In this document: positions 25,805 through 33,402 of the stretch, in pieces
Layout of the letters: every line of letters begins with the position of its first letter
How positions within the stretch are numbered: position 1 is the stretch's first letter
Assembly (NCBI GenBank): GCA_005776945.1
Contig: SXOB01000089.1
Location: forward strand, 1-43,109
DNA length: 43,109 nucleotides
DNA from: Pseudomonadota bacterium
Lineage (GTDB): Bacteria > Myxococcota_A > UBA796 > GCA-2862545
Reading direction: 5' to 3'
The notes under the pieces: generated by a model
What the model was told of the DNA's origin: nothing
What the model saw: only the letters and a program-made list of their open reading frames with translations
The model's database searches: none
Translations under genes and position numbers: made by a program

Positions 25805-28054
25805 TCAGCGCGCCGCCGGGCCGTCGATGCGTGTTCGCGCCTCCGTCAGCCACGCGTCGCCGGCACGCACCTCGTCAACGACCTTCTTCCACCAGCCGGA
25901 TTCGGGGGTTCCAAGGCTGGCTTCGTCCAAGGCGGCTCGTCCGCGCACAGCGGCGGCGTCCACGGACGCCGCGGCGCCGGTGGCCTGGCCAGCGACGGCA
26001 TGGGCTTCTGCGGGCTTCCCGCCGTCTACCAAACAGCGTGCGAGCGCAAGCACGAGGTCGTCGTCCGCGACCCGGCCATGGCGTGGCGGCATGGTGGCCT
26101 CCAGCGCCGCCCGGAGGCGTGGCACTGCAGGGGCACAGTCCCCCGCCTGGGCCAGCGACAGGCCGAGGTGGGCGGTGGCGTCGAGCGCGTCGGGGCCAGC
26201 CTTGACACGCCCCCACGCCCGATGGGCCGCGAGGCGGTCGCCCTTGGCGGCGTAGGCACGACCTTTGGAAACGTCCATCGCTCCGACGAGCGTGGCGCCG
26301 TCGGGCAGACGACTGGCAAATGCCAGCGTCCGGAGCGCCTCTTCGGGCCGTCCGGTCGCCGTGTAGAGGTTGGCCAAACGGACCATGGACGACGCCCGGT
26401 CGTCCTCTCGTCGGCTGCGAATCGTGAGTGCGCGTTGCTCCATTTCGAGCGCCGCTTCGGGGAGACCGAGATCGAGCAGCACGACCGCCGCGCGCTCGAT
26501 GGGCTCGGGGTCGGCGACCCAGGTGTCCAATCCGGTTCGCCAGCACGTGCGAAACACCGCGATCTCCTCGATCGGGCGATGTGCGCGGGCAAGTGCCGCC
26601 ATGCGGGCGTGGCAATTGGCGACAAGTCGTTCGGGCACGTCGCTGCGGAGCGCGCGGTCGACGTCCTCGTCCCACATGGCCCCGAGTTGATGGATGGCGA
26701 CGTCGCGGTCGCCCCAGGCCTCGACGACCTGCGAGACCAGGTAGCGGGCTTCGAGGCCTGCGTTGCCACCGCGTTCGGCGGTTTCAAGCAGGTCGGGCAA
26801 ATGGCGGGCCCAGGTGGAGGGACCCCCGGATGCAAGCTCGATGAGCAGTTGGCGAACGCCGAGGAGCGGCCGCAATTCGGTGACGCCGCGGGCGCGTTGC
26901 CAGGCGGTGCGAGCCCCGGCAACGTCACCCGTGGCGTAGCGGGCGTCGCCAAGCTCGGCCCATACGAGGGGGTCGGGGAAGGAGCGCGCCAACGCCTCAA
27001 GGACGGGGCGTGCATCTGCCCACCGATGGTCGGCGGCGAGGAGCTCGGCGCCGAGCAGGCGGTGGACGGGGCCGTCGCCAACGACGAGGAGGGCGACGCC
27101 GACGTGCGACGGATTGGGGGCGCCCGTCGCCAGCGCGATTCGGCCCAAACACGACCAGGCCGTCGCACCGGCGCCTGCGTCGACAGCACGTTCACACGCG
27201 GCGCGTGCGCCTTCGTGGTCTCCGAGGTCGAGTTGCGCCGTCGCCCGTCGCATTTCCACGCCGGGGAAGCTCGCGGGGAGGCGCTTAAGGTAGGCCAGGG
27301 CCTCGCGCGGCGCACCGAGGGCCATGTAGGCTTCGGCCAGACGAGACCAGGCGATCTCGCGGTCGCGGTCGTCGTGTGCGGCCAACATCGCGCGACGGTA
27401 GCCGGCAAGGTTGCGCCAGCTTGGCGGTTTGGCGAGGTCGCCGTGGAGCTCGGCGCCGTGGTCCGTGGGGGGCGACAGGGGCCAGCGTTCCGACGCGAGC
27501 GCCAACGTTCGGGCGTCCCCCCACAACGGGTGGAGGCCGACGTCCGGCGGGTGCGCGGGGTGGCGCAGGGAGGCGGGCAAGTCGGGCATGCTGGTGCGCA
27601 TCGGCTCGGGGCCCACTTGGAGGGCGCCCGCTTGCAGACTGACGGCTGGGGGGGGCGCTCCAGGAACGAGTCGCAGGTCGATGAGCCACGTGCCGTTGCC
27701 CACCGACTGACCCCGGGCCGAACGCAGCCAGGGCGCCAGGGCAGCATCGAGCCCGTCGGCCAGCGGAATCCGGTTGCCGTGGATGATGAGGTCGAGGTGC
27801 CCTTCGCGTCGAGCGGTCGCGATGACACTTGCGCCAGGGGACACCGCGAGTGTGAAGCTACCGGCCGGACCCTCGTAGGGGTCTCGCGGGCGCCGAGCGC
27901 TGGAATTGCCATGGGAGGCCGGCGTCTCGGAAACGTGCGGTTCAGCGGCCATTTCGGGCGTCCCATGCGCCTCCGGCTCCGAGGCCGCACCATGGGCGTC
28001 GTCGACATGTTCGGGCGTGGTCGAACCGAACAATAGGAGCAGTCCGAGCCACAT
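25805..28054 (-). CDS. Large TPR-repeat envelope protein in a sigma-28-linked operon
   Basis: A 749-residue protein with N-terminal hydrophobic MWLGLLLLFGSTTP, then a His/Glu/Pro-rich stretch to about residue 50. A beta-rich part (GSFTLAVSPGASVIATARRE, DLIIHGNRIPLADGLDAALA) precedes TPR-like helical pairs from about residue 225 to the end: WSRLAEAYMALGAPREALAY, VWAELGDARYATGDVAGART, MVRLANLYTATGRPEEALRT, AHLGLSLAQAGDCAPAVPRL. The ATG at 28054 overlaps the preceding stop (TGATG). Periplasmic TPR proteins of this size, such as PflA/PflB, form motor scaffolds in Campylobacter; that comparison is an inference from architecture only. It is third in the operon under the promoter at 28950. Confidence 0.8.
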   Translation of the reverse strand: MWLGLLLLFGSTTPEHVDDAHGAASEPEAHGTPEMAAEPHVSETPASHGNSSARRPRDPYEGPAGSFTLAVSPGASVIATARREGHLDLIIHGNRIPLADGLDAALAPWLRSARGQSVGNGTWLIDLRLVPGAPPPAVSLQAGALQVGPEPMRTSMPDLPASLRHPAHPPDVGLHPLWGDARTLALASERWPLSPPTDHGAELHGDLAKPPSWRNLAGYRRAMLAAHDDRDREIAWSRLAEAYMALGAPREALAYLKRLPASFPGVEMRRATAQLDLGDHEGARAACERAVDAGAGATAWSCLGRIALATGAPNPSHVGVALLVVGDGPVHRLLGAELLAADHRWADARPVLEALARSFPDPLVWAELGDARYATGDVAGARTAWQRARGVTELRPLLGVRQLLIELASGGPSTWARHLPDLLETAERGGNAGLEARYLVSQVVEAWGDRDVAIHQLGAMWDEDVDRALRSDVPERLVANCHARMAALARAHRPIEEIAVFRTCWRTGLDTWVADPEPIERAAVVLLDLGLPEAALEMEQRALTIRSRREDDRASSMVRLANLYTATGRPEEALRTLAFASRLPDGATLVGAMDVSKGRAYAAKGDRLAAHRAWGRVKAGPDALDATAHLGLSLAQAGDCAPAVPRLRAALEATMPPRHGRVADDDLVLALARCLVDGGKPAEAHAVAGQATGAAASVDAAAVRGRAALDEASLGTPESGWWKKVVDEVRAGDAWLTEARTRIDGPAAR

Positions 28055-28620
28055 CAGAATCGCGCCACGGCGGCAGCGCCTCCGCGCCAGGCAGACAGAT
28101 CGAAGCCCTCCTTGCCGAATCCCTGGCGTCGGCCAAGGAGGACCTCCAATTCGACGACAGGGGTGGTCCGGCCGGCCGCGGGGGCCATCGCGGGTTGGGA
28201 GAGACCGAGGTCCCACCGCAACCCGATGTCCAATTCCCCCATCGGGCGTGCGCCGCGCAGGCTGGTCTGCGCCCCGCGTTCGGTCCACGTGACATGGGAA
28301 TATCCGAGGTCGGCAAAGCCCTGCAGACCTTCTCCAAGCGCGGTGTGGCCCTCGACCGCGAGGGTGACCGGCAACACCTCGAATACGGGCGCGGCGCCGG
28401 TTTCGGGCGTCAACCGCTTGTAGGAAAATCGCGCGACGGCGCTGAGCGGGCCGAGGATGTCGACGGCAATGAGGCCGCCCCCAGAAAGGCTGCCGGATTT
28501 GTAGACGCCACTGATCGACGCGTCGGACCAAGCTTCGGCCATGCCACCGAGGCCGACGCGGACGTCGCGCGGCGCAGCGGCGGCCGAAAGGGCGAGGAAA
28601 AGAGCGATCATGGGCGGCAC
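28054..28620 (-). CDS. Small outer-membrane beta-barrel-like protein
   Basis: The protein has 188 residues, a signal peptide (MIALFLALSAAAAPRD) and a mature part made of alternating strands with Gly and aromatic residues (DVRVGLGGMAEAWSDASIS, LSAVARFSYKRL, FADLGYSHVTWTERG, MGELDIGLRWDLGLS). It ends AAVARF, a terminal Phe as in BAM-dependent outer-membrane proteins. No known family is recognised. It overlaps the genes on both sides, by 13 nt at the start and 1 nt at the end. The start may be the ATG at 28620 or the later Met before IALFLALS. Confidence 0.72.
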   Translation of the reverse strand: MPPMIALFLALSAAAAPRDVRVGLGGMAEAWSDASISGVYKSGSLSGGGLIAVDILGPLSAVARFSYKRLTPETGAAPVFEVLPVTLAVEGHTALGEGLQGFADLGYSHVTWTERGAQTSLRGARPMGELDIGLRWDLGLSQPAMAPAAGRTTPVVELEVLLGRRQGFGKEGFDLSAWRGGAAAVARF

Positions 28621-28943
28621 CTGCGCAGGATCAGGAGTCCCGCAATAACCCAGCCGACCGACATCGAGGGCCCGAGGCCAACGGTGCAGTGACAGCCACC
28701 GACTTCGCCGGCGAGCGTAGCGGCGAAGACGAGCGACCCGGTGTCTTCTCCCGTGTCGGTGCCCGTGTCGGTGCCCGTGTCGTCGGCCGTATCGGCCGGC
28801 GTCGTGGTGGGCGGCTGTCCGGTTTCCGTCGTGGGCGAACCCGTGTCGACGGTTGTGCCGGTGGTCGCGGTGCCTCCTGTGTCGCCGGAGTCTCCGGTGT
28901 CACCGACGAAGGCCGAAGCGTCAGTAGGGAGGAGGAGCAACAC
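28608..28943 (-). CDS. Thr/Asp/Gly-rich exported protein with CTERM-like tail
   Basis: The 111-residue protein begins GTG at 28943 (MLLLLPTDASAF), a short signal peptide. Residues about 14-68 are almost wholly Asp, Thr and Gly with a few Pro and Glu (GDTGDSGDTGGTATTG; GTDTGTDTGEDTG). The C-terminus has GGCHCTVG, a hydrophobic helix (VGWVIAGLLIL) and RRCRP, an arrangement like the MYXO-CTERM sorting tail of myxobacteria (Cys motif, helix, Arg cluster). The GTG is 7 nt downstream of the -10 of a sigma-28-like promoter, so the mRNA may be leaderless; no Shine-Dalgarno sequence is present. First gene of the three-gene operon. Confidence 0.65.
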   Translation of the reverse strand: MLLLLPTDASAFVGDTGDSGDTGGTATTGTTVDTGSPTTETGQPPTTTPADTADDTGTDTGTDTGEDTGSLVFAATLAGEVGGCHCTVGLGPSMSVGWVIAGLLILRRCRP

Positions 28944-28949
28944 GCCCCC

Positions 28950-28976
28950 GTATCGGACGCTCGCTCCAGAAGTTGA
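28950..28976 (-). promoter_or_regulatory. Sigma-28-like promoter of the TPR/beta-barrel operon
   Basis: The minus strand reads TCAACTTC (28976-28969), 11 nt, TCCGATAC (28957-28950). The -35 octamer is identical to that before flgB and the -10 core is shared with it. The initiation point would fall at about 28943, the GTG start itself. It places the unknown three-gene operon in the flagellar regulon. Confidence 0.7.
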
Positions 28977-28979
28977 GGG

Positions 28980-30323
28980 TCAAGCCAGAAGTCCCTTCGC
29001 GCGCGCCCGACGGAGCCAGGCGAGCATGTGCTCGCGGCGCAGGTGGGACCGGTCCAGACCGGGCCTCCATTTGCGCACGGCCTCCTCCAATTCGGGCTGT
29101 CCCGACCGGAGTGCGGCGGCGGTGCACGCCGCTTCGAGTGTAGCTTCGTCGATCGTCAATACCGGCAGGACGGGCTTTAGCAACGGCGAGCCATTGATCA
29201 TGCGGTCGAGGTCGAGCAGCGACATCAAGTCGTTGGCGCCTGCGTCCCGCGCCGTCAGCGGTTCGAGGCCGAACTAGCGAAGGACCGTCGCGGGAATGCT
29301 GGCGTGTTCGAGGTCGATGCTGCATGAGCCAGGCCGCACCCACGGCGAAACCACGAGGCCAGGGACTCGGAAACCAAGTTGGCCGAATCCCTCGGAGGCC
29401 AATTCGTCCTCCGCAAGACCCGGAGGAACGTGGTCGAAAAAACCTCCGGCCTCGTCGTAGGTCAGCGCAAACAGGCATCGCTCCCAATGGGGTCCTGTGG
29501 CGAGGGCGTCCACGACGCTGGAAATGAACAACTGGCCCAACATGGGATGGTGCGGCGGGTGGTCGTCGTTCGACGCCGCGCCAGGGTCGACGAATACGAC
29601 CTGCGGCAATGTTCCCGCAGCGGCATCGGCGTAGAACGCGTCGATGTGGTGCACGCGGTCTGCCCAGTCTTCGCGCGCGAAAAGTGCGATCGTCGGCAAG
29701 TCCGTATAATAGTTGGCCCACGAGATGCCCGCTTCGTCGAGTCGGTCCCATAGGGCCGTCATCGTGAAGCGACCTCCCGTCGGAAAACTGTTGCCCGTCA
29801 TTCCTTGACTGCTGGCCGCGTGCATGTAGAGCCGGTTCGGCCAGGTGGACGTCATCAGCGAGGAAAACCAGCGGTCGCACAACACAAATTGATCGGCGAG
29901 CGCATAGGAGATCAATTGATCGGCGCGCCTGTGGTGGGAGAGGGGAATCGACGGGTCCGCGTCCGGATAGTGATCCTGAAATGTGGTTGCGAAACCACCG
30001 TTGTCGGCGTCGCCAAAACAGTCGCGCGACGACGTCCAGCCGTGTGGCGGGTCGGGCTCCACACAAGGGATGTCCGTGGGGCGGGGCGCGACCCACTGTC
30101 CGTCCCGGTCCAGGTTGCCATGGTCGGCCGTCAGGCCGTCGACGTCCGTTCGGCCCTCGATCAGGCTGAGGCTGCCAAAGACGTGGTCGAAGGAGCTGTT
30201 CTCCATCATCGCGAAGACGAGTGTGTCGATCGTTCCACGCGCTTGCTCGGCCATGGAAGGGCGACAGCCGGCGGCCGCCGCCGCGCTGAACCCCGAAAGA
30301 ACCCGTCGCCGTGGCCAGGTCAT
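28980..30323 (-). pseudogene. Phospholipase C/phosphoesterase with internal amber
   Basis: The product would be a 447-residue member of the phospholipase C/acid phosphatase (phosphoesterase) family. ATG 30323 gives MTWPRRRVLSGFSAAAAAGC, with twin Arg-like export features and a possible lipobox. The nucleophile-region motif MMENSSFDHVFG and the metal-site segment ALTYDEAGGFFDHVPPG are both present. TAG at 29274-29276 stops the frame after ASIPATVLR; the frame then continues without shift as FGLEPLTARDAGANDLMSLL to the end, and relatives often have Trp or another aromatic near the amber. It starts 16 nt after orf94, so it may be the last gene of the fliD-fliS transcript. Either a recent mutation, a sequence error or a 348-residue truncated product. 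Confidence 0.82.
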
Positions 30324-30339
30324 GTCCCCGACTATCGGG

Positions 30340-30624
30340 TCAGATCCTGCGCGACACCCGCTGTGCCCGGCGCTGCGGGCGAAGGTGACCATAGCCGCGA
30401 AGGGCCCGACGTCCGGCGCCGACGCGCGTGAGGTCGGCGGCTCTGGCTTCGTCGAGCCACGTCTGAAGGGCGGCGGCGTAGCGCGCGATGGCGGCGGCCA
30501 CGGCAGCTCGCTCCGCTGGCGCTGGCGGTTCGGTACGGGCCCGCGCCACGAGCGCCATGGCCTTCTCGATAGGGTCGTCACCAAGGTCGGTGATGGCGGC
30601 GTCGAGCGCTCCAAGGAGGGTCAT
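30340..30624 (-). CDS. Small helical protein after fliS, possibly a flagellar chaperone
   Basis: The gene encodes 94 residues and its ATG overlaps the fliS stop (ATGA). The body is Ala-rich and helical (MTLLGALDAAITDLGDDPIE; RAAVAAAIARYAAALQTWLD) and the tail is Arg-rich (VGAGRRALRGYGHLRPQRRA). The size and place are those of FliT, the FliD chaperone, but I see no diagnostic FliT residues. Assignment stays open. Confidence 0.6.
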   Translation of the reverse strand: MTLLGALDAAITDLGDDPIEKAMALVARARTEPPAPAERAAVAAAIARYAAALQTWLDEARAADLTRVGAGRRALRGYGHLRPQRRAQRVSRRI

Positions 30625-30974
30625 GAGGTCACTCCTCGGTGCGCCAACATGTCGTCCCAGCCGTCGGCCAGGGGCAGAAGGACCTTGCGGACGTAGTCGA
30701 GGCGCTCCGGACTGCGATGGGCTCGACCGAGCTCGACGAGGCAGAAGTCGTACAGGGACCGAAGCCGGGTCACTAATTCAACGGATCCCTTGGGATCCAA
30801 CGCGTCGCGCAACTCCAGCAGAATCGAGCGGGCGTGGTGAAGGTGAGCGACGCGCCCTTCAGGCGAGGTGGCGAGGTCCACGCGGCGCAGGGCCTCCCGG
30901 TAGAGAAGGCCGACGGCGACTTCGTTGGACGCCGAACGCGCGCGGTAATTGCGATAGGCTGCAATTCCGTTCAT
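30621..30974 (-). CDS. fliS: Flagellin export chaperone FliS
   Basis: FliS (117 residues) binds the C-terminus of unexported flagellin and keeps it from polymerising. It shows the family start NGIAAYRNYRARSASNEVAV and the four-helix pattern, including LLYREALRRVDLA, HHARSILLELRDALDP and LVTRLRSLYDFCLVELGRA. It follows fliD by 7 nt and is coupled to orf94. Length is normal. Confidence 0.93.
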   Translation of the reverse strand: MNGIAAYRNYRARSASNEVAVGLLYREALRRVDLATSPEGRVAHLHHARSILLELRDALDPKGSVELVTRLRSLYDFCLVELGRAHRSPERLDYVRKVLLPLADGWDDMLAHRGVTS

Positions 30975-30981
30975 CGGTGGC

Positions 30982-32337
30982 CTACTTGGATTCGGAGGAA
31001 GAGGAGGGAGACGCGGTCGGGATCATGGCGGTGAGCATGGCGCCGATCCCTTGGAGCTGCGCGATGGTCTCTTCCATTCGCGCAAACTGGGTTTCCAGAC
31101 GCAACGTGAGCGCCTCCAAATGTTCGTCCATCCGCACAATGCGTTCTTCGAAGCGCTCGATGGTCGACTCGATCGAATCGAGGCGACTACCGATGATACC
31201 GGCGTCGGCGTCGACGTAGACGTCCTCGATGCGCGTCTCGAGTGCGTCCATGGGCCCGCCTTCGGCGGTGAACAGCGAAAGGACAGAGTCCCAGTCCTCG
31301 TCGAGGACCTCGCCGAAGGCAGTGGCGTCGAACGTGACGGTACCGTCCTGGTTCGTGGCGAAACCCACCTGCGCGAGGCTGGTGAAACCGCCGGCCACGA
31401 ATTGTGACGTAAGGAGCTGCTGAAGCCCGGTCATAATTCGCCGGGCCCCAGATTCGCCGACGAGCGAACCGGAGATTCCGTTTTCGGTATCGAAATTGGA
31501 ATTGACACCGTAGAACGTAACCAGATCGTTGTACGCATCGGCGAAGGCCTGGACCTTGGCCGTGATGGCGGCGTCGTCACGCGCCACGAGGACTTCGGTG
31601 GAGCCAGTCGCCGTCAGCGAGATGTTGAGCCCGGGGACGATGGTGACGTCGTTGTCGGAACTCGAGACGCTGATCCCATTGACGGTGAGCGTCGCGTCCG
31701 AGGCCGCCTGGGCCTCCGTGATGGTTGGCACCGTCCCGCCTGTCACCAGGCCGCTGGTGTCCATGCTGACGGCGTTGGCCGTGCCGGTGTCGTCGCCAAG
31801 GACGACGAGCTTGTAGCGGCCCACGGATGCGCCGGTGTCGAGCACGTAAGCGGAGACGCCGTCGATCTCGTCGATGGCGGCCGCAAGGTCGGTGAGCGAG
31901 TCGTTGGAGCCGTCCACCGTGAGGTCGGTGGTGGACCCACCGACGGTGATGGAGAGCGTGCCTTGGGCGACGACACCCGAGGCTGAGGCGTCGTCGAAGC
32001 CGTTGGAAACGAGCGTGGTGTTGACGGCGAGAGCGGTGACTTCGACGTCGTAGGCGCCGGCCAGCACAGTGTTGCTGTCGACGGTCGCGGTGAACGAAGA
32101 CGTAGAGGACAGCGTGGCGCCGAATTGCGGGAACGCGTCGGAGCTTCCGAGGTCCGCGGCAAGGTCGGCGATGGCCGAGAGTTTCGACGACATCTCCGTC
32201 AATGTCGTCTGGGTGCTCGTCAGCTCGTCGATATTCGACTGCACCTGGTTGCGGGGCACAGCCGCAGCGGCCACGATCGCGTCCATGATGACATCGGTGT
32301 CGTAGCCTGAGATCAGACCTGTGATTTGGATCGGCAA
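30982..32337 (-). CDS. fliD: Flagellar filament cap protein FliD
   Basis: FliD (451 residues) caps the filament and promotes flagellin assembly. The TTG start at 32337 has a strong GGAGG 4 nt upstream and gives MPIQITGLISGYDTDVIMDA, close to the conserved GLxSGxD N-terminus. FliD-N and FliD-C regions are visible (QVQSNIDELTSTQTTLTEMS; FADAYNDLVTFYGVNSN; GFATNQDGTVTFDATAFGEV), and the C-terminal helix ends in the usual coiled-coil (IERFEERIVRMDEHLEALTL). The central part is Thr/Ser/Asp-rich. No own promoter is visible; transcription must pass two hairpins after fliC. Confidence 0.95.
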   Translation of the reverse strand: MPIQITGLISGYDTDVIMDAIVAAAAVPRNQVQSNIDELTSTQTTLTEMSSKLSAIADLAADLGSSDAFPQFGATLSSTSSFTATVDSNTVLAGAYDVEVTALAVNTTLVSNGFDDASASGVVAQGTLSITVGGSTTDLTVDGSNDSLTDLAAAIDEIDGVSAYVLDTGASVGRYKLVVLGDDTGTANAVSMDTSGLVTGGTVPTITEAQAASDATLTVNGISVSSSDNDVTIVPGLNISLTATGSTEVLVARDDAAITAKVQAFADAYNDLVTFYGVNSNFDTENGISGSLVGESGARRIMTGLQQLLTSQFVAGGFTSLAQVGFATNQDGTVTFDATAFGEVLDEDWDSVLSLFTAEGGPMDALETRIEDVYVDADAGIIGSRLDSIESTIERFEERIVRMDEHLEALTLRLETQFARMEETIAQLQGIGAMLTAMIPTASPSSSSESK

Positions 32338-32355
32338 TGAACCTCCAAAGGCGCG

Positions 32356-32376
32356 CCGGCCCCTTGCGGGAGCCGG
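32356..32376 (-). terminator. Second hairpin between fliC and fliD
   Basis: On the minus strand CCGGCTCC and GGGGCCGG can pair (8 bp with one G-U) around a CGCAA loop, 18 nt before the fliD start. No U tract follows. With the first hairpin it may reduce transcription or stabilise the fliC mRNA 3' end after processing. Confidence 0.5.
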
Positions 32377-32382
32377 TGCGAA

Positions 32383-32398
32383 ACGGCGTTTCCGCCGT
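32383..32398 (-). terminator. Terminator-like hairpin after fliC
   Basis: Eight bases after the fliC stop the minus strand has ACGGCG-GAAA-CGCCGT, a perfect 6-bp stem with a GNRA tetraloop, followed by TTTC. It is a partial intrinsic terminator that would let limited read-through reach fliD-fliS, fitting the much higher need for flagellin than cap protein. Confidence 0.65.
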
Positions 32399-32406
32399 CG
32401 ACCGGA

Positions 32407-33231
32407 TTAGCCGATCAGCTTCAGGGCGCTCTGCGAGAGCTGATTGGCCTGGCTGAGCACGCTGACGCCCGCCTGCTGCATGACCTGGTACTTCGCCATT
32501 TCCGCGGCTTCCGACGCGAAATCCGCGTCGCGGATGACCGACTCGGCGGCCGACAGATTGTCGTTGTAGGTTTCCAGGTTGCGCACCGCGCTTTCGATCC
32601 GGTTCTGCACGGCACCGTAAGAGCTGTGGTAGCTGTTGACGGTGTCGATGGCCGTGTCGAAGGTGTCGATGGCCGTGGTGGCGCCGGCCGACGTCGAGAG
32701 GTTCACGGCAGCGATGCCGAGGGTGGCCGACGACAGATCGCCAAGCGTGATGTCGATTTGGTTGTCGGCGCTCGACCCGATGCCAACCTGCACACTCAGG
32801 GTGGCGTTGGAGCCGTCGCCCAACTGCACGCCGTTGAAGTTCGTGATGTTGGCGATACGGTCGATTTCCGCCAGCTGCTGGCTGAATTCTTCCTGAATGT
32901 ACGCACGCTCGTCGTCGCTCAGGGTCTCACTGGCCGACTGGACGGCGAGCTCGCGCATACGCTCGATGATCGCTCCGACCTCGGAGGTCGCGCCTTCAGC
33001 CGTCGCGATGACGGAGATGCCGTCGTGCGCGTTGCGCTGCGCGACCTTGAGGCTGGTGCTCGCCGCGCGCAGGTTGTTGGCGACGCCGAGACCGGCGGCG
33101 TCGTCTGCGCCCTTGTTGATGCGCAAGCCCGACGACAAGCGCTCGAGCGCTTGTCCGAGTCCTCGGGTGCTGCCCGCGAGGTTCGTCATCGTGTTCTGAG
33201 ACGCGAGGTTCGTATTGACGGTGAGTGCCAT
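32407..33231 (-). CDS. fliC: Flagellin FliC, short form
   Basis: This is the filament subunit (274 residues). The conserved D0/D1 N-terminus (MALTVNTNLASQNTMTNLAG; LERLSSGLRINKGADDAAGL; QRNAHDGISVIATAEGA; RMRELAVQSASE) and C-terminus (NRIESAVRNLETYNDNLSAA; MAKYQVMQQAGVSVLSQANQ; LSQSALKLIG) are complete. The middle is only about 70 residues (LSVQVGIGSSADNQIDITLG), so the surface D2/D3 domains are almost absent. It is the only flagellin in the window. GGAAGGA lies upstream of ATG 33231. Its promoter, leader hairpin and terminator are described separately. Confidence 0.97.
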   Translation of the reverse strand: MALTVNTNLASQNTMTNLAGSTRGLGQALERLSSGLRINKGADDAAGLGVANNLRAASTSLKVAQRNAHDGISVIATAEGATSEVGAIIERMRELAVQSASETLSDDERAYIQEEFSQQLAEIDRIANITNFNGVQLGDGSNATLSVQVGIGSSADNQIDITLGDLSSATLGIAAVNLSTSAGATTAIDTFDTAIDTVNSYHSSYGAVQNRIESAVRNLETYNDNLSAAESVIRDADFASEAAEMAKYQVMQQAGVSVLSQANQLSQSALKLIG

Positions 33232-33267
33232 GTGGTCCTTCCTTTCCTCTGGTCACCTTGGGGGGTG

Positions 33268-33283
33268 GAGGCCGAAGGGCCTC
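33268..33283 (-). other. Stable hairpin at 5' end of fliC leader
   Basis: GAGGCC-CTTC-GGCCTC on the minus strand forms a perfect 6-bp stem with a tetraloop, beginning at about the predicted fliC transcription start. A 5'-end hairpin of this kind can protect an mRNA from 5'-dependent decay, useful for abundant flagellin. The leader of about 53 nt is much longer than those of the other flagellar promoters here. Confidence 0.55.
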
Positions 33284-33290
33284 AGGGTGA

Positions 33291-33318
33291 ATTTCGGTCG
33301 GATGGACCCAAAACCTGA
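33291..33318 (-). promoter_or_regulatory. Candidate sigma-28 promoter of fliC with A-tract
   Basis: The minus strand reads TCAGGTTT (33318-33311), 12 nt, ACCGAAAT (33298-33291). The core CCGA is kept but the spacing is one longer than in the other promoters and the -35 is TCAG. A run of six A lies a few bases upstream, like an UP element, and may offset the weaker core. The spacing mismatch lowers confidence. Confidence 0.55.
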
Positions 33319-33402
33319 GGGATTTTTTCCTGGTCGCTTTTTGCGCTTTGGCCGCGGCGACAGGGGTCTGGCGGGGGACGGGCTCGCGTGCGAGCCGCTC
33401 AC

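Noticed and set aside
25005..25853. Minus-strand frame opposite the unknown lipoprotein, with a protein-like part (LWTTTTWASVARIAERI) near 25650-25700.
   Set aside because: Most of it is antisense to the 25017 frame, has no ribosome binding site and no recognisable domain; could be a remnant but cannot be supported.
28608..28943. Considered as a non-coding shadow because of low complexity and the lack of a ribosome binding site.
   Set aside because: The rejection of coding was not kept: signal peptide, CTERM-like tail, promoter placement and overlap with the next gene all favour a real gene, so it is listed with moderate confidence.
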